DNA from: Defluviicoccus sp.
GTDB lineage: Bacteria > Pseudomonadota > Alphaproteobacteria > MPNO01
Length of the DNA: 39,531 bases
Direction of reading: 5' to 3'
NCBI GenBank assembly: GCA_022826125.1
Contig: JAJDVM010000290.1
Coordinates: 1-39,531 of the forward strand
Part shown: piece by piece, positions 15,841 through 22,613 of the stretch
How positions within the stretch are numbered: position 1 is the first letter of the stretch
How the letters are laid out: every line of letters starts with the position of its first letter
The notes under the pieces: generated by a model
What the model saw: the letters and a program-made list of their open reading frames with translations, nothing else
Told to the model about the DNA's origin: nothing
Database searches by the model: none
Made by a program: the position numbers and the translations under genes

Positions 15841-16686
15841 TTGATCGGTTCGCGCACCTCCTATTTCGTCCCGCGCGGCGGCTTGCCGGCGCAGACCGAG
15901 CTGACTACCGGCCGCGCCGTCTTCACCGAGGCGTACGCGGTCATTCCGCGCGGCGCGTTCGCGGATATCGTCGCGAGCCGCCTCCCGGGCTGGGGAGAAA
16001 CCAGGGCCTGGATCGTCGCGCGCCCGTTGTCCGGCTTCGCCGAGACCTTCGCGCAGCTCGTCATGGAGGTCGGCCCGGGCGGCGGCAGCGACCGGCCCGA
16101 GCCGGATGCCCGGGCCGAGGCCGCGCTGTTCATCGCCGAGGGGACGCTCGCCGTCGCGCTCGACGGCGAGGAGCATCGGCTGAGCGGCGGCGGTTTCGCC
16201 TATCTGCCGCCGGGGGCGTCCTGGACCGTCCGCAACTCGGGCGACGGTCCGGCACGGTTCCACTGGATCCGGAAACGGTACGAGCCCGTCGACGGAATCG
16301 GCGCGCCGGACCCGGTCTTCGCCAACGAACGGTCCATCCGCCCGACCCCGATTCCGAACGCGGAGGGGCGCTGGACGACGACCCGCTTCGTCGATCCGGC
16401 GGACATGCGCCACGACATGCATGTCGACATCGTGACCTTCGAGCCGGGGGCCGTCATACCGTTCGAGGAGACCCATGTGATGGAGCATGGCCTCTACGTG
16501 CTGGAAGGAAAGGCGGTCTACAGGCTGAACCGGGACTGGGTGGAGGTGGAAGCCGGCGACTTCATGTGGCTGCGCGCGTTCTGTCCGCAGGCCGTCTATG
16601 CCGGGGGGCCGGGGCGGTTCCGGTATCTGCTCTACAAGGACGTGAACCGCCTGCCCCGGCTCGCGCTCTGCGGAGCCGGACGCTGA
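15841..16686 (+). CDS. allE: (S)-ureidoglycine aminohydrolase AllE
   Basis: Mn-dependent bicupin that deaminates (S)-ureidoglycine to (S)-ureidoglycolate in purine (allantoin) breakdown. It is 281 aa, slightly longer than E. coli AllE (261 aa). The metal-binding second cupin is clear: FEETHVMEHGLYVLEGKA, then DFMWLRAFCPQAVYAGG and RYLLYKDVNR at the C-terminus, all characteristic of the enzyme. The TTG at 15841 is chosen as start because it places SRTSYFVPRGGLP at the N-terminus as in relatives and GAAGG lies upstream. The stop codon overlaps the likely start of allA. Its product is the AllA substrate. Confidence 0.9.
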   Translation: MIGSRTSYFVPRGGLPAQTELTTGRAVFTEAYAVIPRGAFADIVASRLPGWGETRAWIVARPLSGFAETFAQLVMEVGPGGGSDRPEPDARAEAALFIAEGTLAVALDGEEHRLSGGGFAYLPPGASWTVRNSGDGPARFHWIRKRYEPVDGIGAPDPVFANERSIRPTPIPNAEGRWTTTRFVDPADMRHDMHVDIVTFEPGAVIPFEETHVMEHGLYVLEGKAVYRLNRDWVEVEAGDFMWLRAFCPQAVYAGGPGRFRYLLYKDVNRLPRLALCGAGR

Positions 16687-17177
16687 GCCGGGATATCCCG
16701 ATCCGGCCGCTGACCGCGGAAGCCTTCGCCCCCTACGGCGAGGTGATCGAGGCGCGCGGCCTCCCGGACACGGTGGTGAACCGGGGCAGATGCGGCCGCT
16801 ATCACGATCTCGCGGAGCTCGATTTCGGCGGCGGGAGGGCCTCCGTGAGCGTTTTCGTCAGCCGGTGCCGTATCCTGCCCCTGACGCTCGATACGGTGGA
16901 GCGCCACCCGCTCGGCAGCCAGGCGTTCCTGCCGCTTTCGAGCGATCCGTTCCTGGTCGTCGCGGCGCGCGACTCGAACGGCGCGCCCGGCCGGCCGGCG
17001 GCCTTCCGGACCGTGCCCGGCCAAGGCGTGAATTACCGGCGCGGCGTCTGGCACGGGGTCCTGACGCCGCTTGGCCGGGCGGCCCGCTTCGTCGTCGTCG
17101 ACCGGGTGGGGGAAGGCGACAATCTGGAGGAACACCGGTTCGACGTGCCCTGGGTCGTGCGTCCCGACACCGGCTAG
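16683..17177 (+). CDS. allA: Ureidoglycolate lyase AllA
   Basis: Cleaves ureidoglycolate to glyoxylate and urea, the last step after AllE. The protein is 164 aa, near E. coli AllA (160 aa). Conserved blocks are IRPLTAEAFAPYGEVIE, RYHDLAELDF, the ERHPLGSQAF motif and GQGVNYRRGVWHG. There is no in-frame ATG, GTG or TTG in the roughly 50 codons before the conserved region. The only fitting start is CTG 16683, which overlaps the allE stop as CTGA and has GGAG about 8 nt upstream. Starting at the next in-frame GTG (about 16741) would delete the conserved N-terminus. Allantoinase and urease genes are not in the window. Confidence 0.85.
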   Translation: MSRDIPIRPLTAEAFAPYGEVIEARGLPDTVVNRGRCGRYHDLAELDFGGGRASVSVFVSRCRILPLTLDTVERHPLGSQAFLPLSSDPFLVVAARDSNGAPGRPAAFRTVPGQGVNYRRGVWHGVLTPLGRAARFVVVDRVGEGDNLEEHRFDVPWVVRPDTG

Positions 17178-17279
17178 GCCCCGTTCCTCGCCAGTGCCCC
17201 CCGCGACAACCCGCGCTTGAGAGCGGCCCGCCCCCGGGATACCCTTGGCGGAACGGGTAACCCAAGACACGCCGCAACC

Positions 17280-18860
17280 ATGCCGCAAACAGCATCCGGC
17301 ACCGCGCACCCTCCGGCGCGGCCAAGGGAACATGCGCTTCTCGCGTGGCTGGAAGACGCCGCCGCGCGGCTTCCGGACAAGGTCTTCGTCCACAGCATCG
17401 ACCAGGACCGCGCGATCTCCTTCGCGGGGATGTACGACATGGCGGGACGCGTCGGCGCTGCGCTGCGCGCGCGCGGGCTGGGCGCGAACGACCGCGTGGC
17501 GCTCCTGTCGGGCAACGCGCTGGAGCACCTGATCGTCTATCTCGGCACGATGTGCCACGGCGCCACGATCTGCACCGTGCAGGCCGACACCAACCGCGCC
17601 CATATGGAGGAAATCCTGCGCGCGCTGGACGCGGCGCTGGTGGTGCACGAGGACGGGCTCGGCCTGGGCGCGCTGGGAGAGACCTCGCCGGGCGAATGGC
17701 AACCCATGGGGCGCTGGGACGGCGGCGCGGGCGAGGGTTTCTTCGCCGAGCTCGCCGGGCGGCCGGGCGAGCCGCAAACCCCGCTCAACGCCTACGACGA
17801 CGTCGCCTCCATCTTCTACACCTCGGGCACCGCCTCGAAGCCCAAGGGGGTCGTCTGCAGCTTCGCCGAGCTGCTGGAGAACGTCGCGCCGACCGCCGAT
17901 GCCTTCGGCATCGAAGAGCGGGACCGGGTGCTGGACTTCCGTTCCTACAACTGGATGTCGGCCCAGGTGCTGAGCTTCCTCGGCCCGCTCAGCCGGGGCG
18001 CCACGCTCTGCATGGCCCGGAAGTTCTCGCGGAGCCGCTATTTCGACTGGATCCGGGAGTTCGGCGTAACCGTCGCCGCCGGCAACCCGACGACGATCAA
18101 CATGCTGGTCAACCGGCCGGTCCCGGTCACCGGCGCCGATCTTCCCGACCTCCGCTACATCACCTCCAGCTCGGCCGCGCTGATGGCGGCCGACTGGAAG
18201 GCGTTCGAGGAGATGTACGGAATCCCGATCGCCCAGGGCTGCGGCACCAGCGAGGCCGGCTGGATCGCGGGATCCAACGAACGAACGCGGCGCATGGGAT
18301 CGGTCGGCCGGCCGCACGCCTACCAGAACCTTGCCATCGTCGACGACGAGGGGAATGCCCTGCCCGCCGGCGAGATCGGCGCCATCGAGCTGGGCCGCCA
18401 CCCCGACAACGAGTTCCGCTATCTCGCCGAGGACGGCAGCTACCGGGTCAATGCAACCGGCCGGACGCGGACCGGCGACCTCGGCTATCTCGACGCCGAC
18501 GGCTATCTCTACATCACCGGCCGGGCCAGGGATCTGATCATAAGGGGCGGGATCAACATCGCGCCGACCGAGATCGACAATCTGGTGCTGCAGATGCCGG
18601 AGGTCGCAGAAGCCGCCACCGTCGGCGTTCCCGACCCGATCTACGGCGAGGAAGTCGTGGTCTATGTCGTCGCCAGGCCGGACGCGGCGCTCGACGAGGC
18701 CGCCGTGCTCGCTCACTGCGACTCCGCGCTGTCGCACGCCAAGCGGCCCAAGGAGGCGATCTTCCGCGAGTCGCTCCCCAAGACCGAGCGGGGCAAGATG
18801 GACCGCAAGGCCCTGGTCGCCGAATGGCGCGACAGCCGCCGGGCGGCCGCCGGCGCATGA
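17280..18860 (+). CDS. AMP-dependent acyl-CoA synthetase (ANL family)
   Basis: Adenylate-forming CoA ligase, 526 aa. The ATP-binding loop is YTSGTASKPKG, the A5-like region is QGCGTSEAGW, the A7/A8 hinge is RTGDLGYLDADGYLYITGRARD and the catalytic A10 lysine lies in PKTERGKMDRKAL. This is a full-length ligase for a carboxylic acid whose identity cannot be read. It does not resemble benzoate-CoA ligase closely enough to be assigned to the box pathway. The start at ATG 17280 removes an unlikely 21-residue N-terminal extension. The next gene, a cupin, begins 11 nt after its stop with GGAG in the gap, so it opens an operon ligase-cupin-sulfatase. Confidence 0.85.
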   Translation: MPQTASGTAHPPARPREHALLAWLEDAAARLPDKVFVHSIDQDRAISFAGMYDMAGRVGAALRARGLGANDRVALLSGNALEHLIVYLGTMCHGATICTVQADTNRAHMEEILRALDAALVVHEDGLGLGALGETSPGEWQPMGRWDGGAGEGFFAELAGRPGEPQTPLNAYDDVASIFYTSGTASKPKGVVCSFAELLENVAPTADAFGIEERDRVLDFRSYNWMSAQVLSFLGPLSRGATLCMARKFSRSRYFDWIREFGVTVAAGNPTTINMLVNRPVPVTGADLPDLRYITSSSAALMAADWKAFEEMYGIPIAQGCGTSEAGWIAGSNERTRRMGSVGRPHAYQNLAIVDDEGNALPAGEIGAIELGRHPDNEFRYLAEDGSYRVNATGRTRTGDLGYLDADGYLYITGRARDLIIRGGINIAPTEIDNLVLQMPEVAEAATVGVPDPIYGEEVVVYVVARPDAALDEAAVLAHCDSALSHAKRPKEAIFRESLPKTERGKMDRKALVAEWRDSRRAAAGA

Positions 18861-18871
18861 GGAGAAACCGA

Positions 18872-19300
18872 ATGGACGGCGCCCGCACCCGAACCCGCCC
18901 GCCGCAGACCTTCCGCTACGAGAAGCCGGAGGCGCAGACGGGGGACAAGGCGATCGTGTCGCTCTGCCAGACCGACATCGTCCGCGGCGCGGTCCAGGTG
19001 GTGCGCGAGGGCGGCGACAACAACCTTCACTCCCACCGCGGGATGGACGGGTTCTGGATGGTGCTCAAGGGACGGGTGCGCTGGCACGGCCCGGACGGCG
19101 TCATCGGCGAGTTCGGCGTGCACGAGGGAATCGTCATGCCGCGCAACGCGCAATACTGGTTCGAATCCGTGGGCGAGGACACGCTTGAGCTCCTCCAGGT
19201 GGTCGCCTTCGACCGCAGCGTGAAGAACGAACGCATCGACGTGGAGCCGCGCAAGTTCGACGTCGACGCGACCGAGAGGTTCGACGGACGGACCTCCTGA
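18872..19300 (+). CDS. Single-domain cupin protein
   Basis: Small cupin, 142 aa. Metal-binding motif 1 is present as HSHRGMDGFWMVLKGRVRW (the histidines of LHSH are the likely ligands). Motif 2 is near EGIVMPRNAQYWFES, but without an obvious histidine, so metal binding may be incomplete. It sits between an acyl-CoA synthetase and a sulfatase with short gaps. The function is unknown; it could be a small dioxygenase, isomerase or ligand-binding protein of the same pathway. Confidence 0.8.
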   Translation: MDGARTRTRPPQTFRYEKPEAQTGDKAIVSLCQTDIVRGAVQVVREGGDNNLHSHRGMDGFWMVLKGRVRWHGPDGVIGEFGVHEGIVMPRNAQYWFESVGEDTLELLQVVAFDRSVKNERIDVEPRKFDVDATERFDGRTS

Positions 19301-19338
19301 ACCCCCTTCCCCGATTCCCGCACAGTCAGGACACCGAA

Positions 19339-20946
19339 ATGGCCGATCGCCCGAACTTCCTTCTCGTCATCACCGACCAGCAGCGCGCGGACTATCTGGC
19401 CTGCGCGGGGCACCCGGTGCTCCGGACGCCCCATATCGACACCATCGCCGAGGGCGGGCGGCGCTTCGACCGGTTTTATGTCGCGACGCCGGTCTGCATG
19501 CCCAACCGCTCGACCCTGATGACCGGGCGGATGCCCTCGCTGCACGGCGTGCGCTCGAACGGAACCGCGCTCAACTTGCGCGCCAACACCTTCGTCGACC
19601 TGATGCGGGTGCACGGCTACCGGACGGCGCTCCTGGGCAAGAGCCACCTCCAGAACATGACCGGCATGCCGGCGCTCCTCGAACGGACCGACCCGCCGGA
19701 GGGCCACCTGCCGCCGCCCCCCGACTTCGCGGAGGCGATGCGGCGGACCGACGCGGACGGGCCGGTCGACGTCGAATCGCCGCATGGCTGGCACGACGAT
19801 CCGGACTGGGACCTGTTCTACCCGTTCTACGGCTTCGAGCGCGTCGACCTCTGCACCGAGCACGGCGACAAGGTGGGCGGGCATTACTGGCAATGGCTCA
19901 AGGAGCGCCATGCCGACCCCGACAGCCTGCGCGGGCCGAAGAACGCGCTGCCGCACGACTACACGATGCCGCAGGCCTGGCGGACCGCGGTGCCGGAGGA
20001 GCTTTATCCCACCCGTTACGTCGCCGAGCGCACGGTGGATTTCCTCGAGGCCCATGCGAGAGAGGGCGGCGACGCGCCGTTCTTCGCGATGGCCTCGTTT
20101 CCCGACCCGCACCACCCCTTCACCCCGCCCGGCAAGTACTGGGGCATGTACGACCCGGACGACATGACGCTGGACGCCTCCTTCGCGGCCAACGCCGAGC
20201 CGCCGCCGCATGTCCGCTGGGCGCGCGAACGCCGCGAGGCGGGGGACGCGGTGACCAACAGCCAATCGCTCTTCGCGGTCTCCGAGCGCGAGGCCAGGGA
20301 GGCCTGCGCGCTCACCTGCGGGATGATCGCGATGATCGACGACGCGGTGGGCGAGATCCTGTCGACGCTGGACCGGCTGAATCTTTCCGACGACACGGTG
20401 GTCATCTTCACCGCCGACCATGGCGATTATCTCGGCGACCACCGGATCATGCTCAAGGGCCCGGTCCACTACCAGAGCCTGATCCGGGTGCCGTTCCTGT
20501 GGAAGGACACCGCCGGCCGCGGCGCCCCCGCCGGCGCGACCTCCGCCGCGCTCGCCGGCACGCTCGACATCGCCCGCACCGTCCTCGATCGCGCCGGAAT
20601 CGCGCCCTATAACGGCATCCAGGGCAGGTCGCTGATGCCGCTGATCGACGGCGGCCCCGACGACCCGGACGCCGATATCCTCATCGAGGACGACCAGCAG
20701 CGCACCATCCTGGGCTTCGACGCGGCGCCCCGCGTGCGTACGCTGGTGACGCGGCGCTGGCGCATGACGCTCTACGACCGCACCGAGTGGGGCGAGCTCT
20801 ACGACCTGGAGAACGACCCGTCCGAGCTGGTCAACCTCTGGGACGACCCCGCCGCCGGCGCCGCGAAGGCCGAATGCATGGAACGCCTCGCCCGCCGGCA
20901 GATGGACCTGGTCGACCGCAGCCCGTTCCCGACGAACAGGGCGTAG
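19339..20946 (+). CDS. Sulfatase-family hydrolase (formylglycine type)
   Basis: Alkaline-phosphatase-superfamily sulfatase or phosphonate monoester hydrolase, 535 aa. The metal site begins with ITDQQRADY (Asp13, Gln14), and the sulfatase signature CMPNRSTLMTGR has Cys53, which would be converted to formylglycine. Further ligands are in FTADHGDYLGDH. There is no signal peptide, so it is cytoplasmic, which fits action on a small imported sulfate or phosphonate ester. It follows the cupin gene by 38 nt. No formylglycine-generating enzyme is in the window. The substrate is unknown; the PMH branch is as likely as an arylsulfatase. Confidence 0.85.
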   Translation: MADRPNFLLVITDQQRADYLACAGHPVLRTPHIDTIAEGGRRFDRFYVATPVCMPNRSTLMTGRMPSLHGVRSNGTALNLRANTFVDLMRVHGYRTALLGKSHLQNMTGMPALLERTDPPEGHLPPPPDFAEAMRRTDADGPVDVESPHGWHDDPDWDLFYPFYGFERVDLCTEHGDKVGGHYWQWLKERHADPDSLRGPKNALPHDYTMPQAWRTAVPEELYPTRYVAERTVDFLEAHAREGGDAPFFAMASFPDPHHPFTPPGKYWGMYDPDDMTLDASFAANAEPPPHVRWARERREAGDAVTNSQSLFAVSEREAREACALTCGMIAMIDDAVGEILSTLDRLNLSDDTVVIFTADHGDYLGDHRIMLKGPVHYQSLIRVPFLWKDTAGRGAPAGATSAALAGTLDIARTVLDRAGIAPYNGIQGRSLMPLIDGGPDDPDADILIEDDQQRTILGFDAAPRVRTLVTRRWRMTLYDRTEWGELYDLENDPSELVNLWDDPAAGAAKAECMERLARRQMDLVDRSPFPTNRA

Positions 20947-21047
20947 GGGAGGCCCGCCGCCGTCTTCCCGCCGACCATGACGGGATAACGCACGGGCGTG
21001 CCGCAACCCGAGCATCGACCGCATGGAATATGCTCCGGTATCTGTTT

Positions 21048-21084
21048 GTTGTCGTTTGACAACCTCTTCTGCGGTGCCTTATAT
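21048..21084 (+). promoter_or_regulatory. Promoter with overlapping dyad before the small HTH gene
   Basis: TTGACA (21056-21061), 17-nt spacer, TTATAT (21079-21084). A perfect dyad GTTGTC-N4-GACAAC (21048-21063) overlaps the -35 box. The position suggests repression, possibly by the downstream HTH protein itself. The dyad resembles, but is not the same as, the TTGTCAACAA dyad at the boxC promoter. Confidence 0.6.
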
Positions 21085-21111
21085 GCGGCTGCGTGATGGA
21101 GGGTGACGGGC

Positions 21112-21621
21112 ATGGCGGCTGAATCGGAGTTCGAGTTCGACCTGATGTTCGCGCTGCCGGACGGCCCGGCGGACGAGGATGCCGTTCTGGATGCCCTCTA
21201 CGGGGCGGGGTGCGAGGACGCCGTCGTCGGCCTCGGCGCGGCGGGGCTCGTCGGGGTGGGCCTCACGCGTTCCGGAACGGATCCCGAGACCGTCATTGCG
21301 GATGCGGCGGAGCAGGTCCTGACGGGCCTCCCGTCGGGAACGCGGCTCCGCGAGGTCCGGCCGGACCTGGTGAGCCTCGCGGACGTGGCGGCGCGGCTCA
21401 AGGTGAGCCGGCAGGCGCTGCAAAAGAGGCCGATGCCGCCCCCGTCCCTGGGCGGACTCTACCGGGCATCCGAGATGCCCCCCTATCTGGAGGCGGTCCC
21501 GGGCAAGGTCAGCGACGGTCTGCGCGACGCCCGGGCCTGGTTCGCGGCGGCCCCGGGGGCGCAGCGTGTCAACGCCCGGATCGGCCTCGCGGCGTTCGGA
21601 CGCCGGCGGAAGGCGTCCTGA
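21112..21621 (+). CDS. Small HTH-containing protein of unknown function
   Basis: Protein of 169 aa with no recognised enzyme motif. The middle carries a helix-turn-helix resembling MerR/excisionase-type helices: VSLADVAARLKVSRQALQKR (about 87-106). The N-terminal half (FDLMFALPDGPADEDAVLDA) looks like a small alpha/beta domain. ATG 21112 is chosen over an in-frame GTG 9 nt upstream because GGAGGG is properly spaced from it. It has its own strong promoter with an overlapping dyad, so it may be an autoregulated DNA-binding protein or a lone antitoxin-like regulator. No toxin gene is adjacent: the next gene is a metabolic enzyme 82 nt on. Confidence 0.65.
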   Translation: MAAESEFEFDLMFALPDGPADEDAVLDALYGAGCEDAVVGLGAAGLVGVGLTRSGTDPETVIADAAEQVLTGLPSGTRLREVRPDLVSLADVAARLKVSRQALQKRPMPPPSLGGLYRASEMPPYLEAVPGKVSDGLRDARAWFAAAPGAQRVNARIGLAAFGRRRKAS

Positions 21622-21703
21622 GCCCGCCACCCGCTCCAGCCGTTCCGCCGGTGCGGAAAAACCCCTACACTCCGGCGACGCACCGCATCTCCGGAGACCC
21701 GCC

Positions 21704-22489
21704 ATGAATGCCACCGCCCTTCGCGACATCGCAGGCCCCTCGCTCAGGGAGAGGGTCAGCGAGCAGGAATGGCAGACCCGGGTCGACCTCGCCGCGGCCT
21801 ACCGTCTCGCGCACATGTACGGCTGGACGACGACGCTGATCTACAACCACATCTCGGCGCGCATCCCGGGGCCGGAGCGGCACTTCCTGCTCAACCCGTT
21901 CCCGCTCCGCTGGGACGAGGTGACGGCGTCGAACCTGGTCAAGATCGACCTCGACGGCAACATCCTCGACGACACCCCGTACTCGATCAACGACGCGGGC
22001 TACGTCATCCACAGCGCGATCCACGGCGCCCGCGAGGACGCGCACTGCGTGCTCCACACCCACACCGAGGCGGGCATGGCGGTCTCTTCGCTGGAGGACG
22101 GGCTGATCTTCACCAATCTCGACTCGATGATCTTCTACGGCCGGGTCGCCTATCACGAGTTCGAGGGCATCTCGCTCGACGTCTCGGAGCGCGAGCGGCT
22201 GGTCGCGGATATGGGCGACAAGAAGGTGATGATCCTCCGGAACCACGGGCTGCTGACCACCGGCGGGACGGTGGCGGAGGCCTGGGTGCTGATGTACTTC
22301 ATGGAGAAGGTCTGCTCGGCCCAGCTCACGCTGCAGGCCGCGGCGGCGGGCGGCGGCCGGATCCACTACCCGACGAAGGAGGTCTGCGAGCACACCGCGC
22401 GCCAGGCCACCCAGTCCGAATGCGGCCGCAACGAATGGCCCGCCCTCCTCCGCCAGCTCGACGAGGCGGGGGTGGAGTACGCGGTTTAG
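21704..22489 (+). CDS. Class II aldolase/adducin family protein
   Basis: Zn-dependent class II aldolase-fold protein, 261 aa. Metal-binding histidines are seen in VLHTHTEAG and RNHGLLTTGG, with the usual WTTTLIYNHISARIPG near the N-terminus. Relatives include fuculose-phosphate aldolase, 3-hydroxy-decarboxylases and uncharacterised adducin-like enzymes. This branch, with the NPFPLRWDEVTASNLVKID block, is usually annotated only as class II aldolase. GGAG lies about 8 nt before the ATG. It is followed by palindromic repeat copy 2. Confidence 0.82.
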   Translation: MNATALRDIAGPSLRERVSEQEWQTRVDLAAAYRLAHMYGWTTTLIYNHISARIPGPERHFLLNPFPLRWDEVTASNLVKIDLDGNILDDTPYSINDAGYVIHSAIHGAREDAHCVLHTHTEAGMAVSSLEDGLIFTNLDSMIFYGRVAYHEFEGISLDVSERERLVADMGDKKVMILRNHGLLTTGGTVAEAWVLMYFMEKVCSAQLTLQAAAAGGGRIHYPTKEVCEHTARQATQSECGRNEWPALLRQLDEAGVEYAV

Positions 22490-22506
22490 GGCACACACGG
22501 CCACCG

Positions 22507-22597
22507 CCCTTCGATACGCCGCTGGCGCGGCTGCTCAGGGTGAGGGAACCGCATAAGCACCCTCATCCCGAGTAGGCCCGAAGGGCCGTATCGAGGG
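22507..22597. repeat. Intergenic palindromic repeat, copy 2
   Basis: About 91 bp with the same architecture as 12408-12505. The left arm begins CCCTTCGATACGCC and contains CTCAGGGTGAGG. The right arm contains CCCTCATCCCGAGTAG and ends GTATCGAGGG. It fills almost the whole gap between the aldolase-fold gene and the molybdoenzyme gene. The two copies share the arm ends and the CCCGAGTAG core but differ in the centre. Confidence 0.75.
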
Positions 22598-22613
22598 ACC
22601 GGGAGAGACGCAC

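Noticed and set aside
17280-18860. Benzoate-CoA ligase feeding boxCB
   Set aside because: General ANL motifs only; no benzoate-ligase-specific resemblance, opposite strand to boxCB and grouped with a cupin and a sulfatase.
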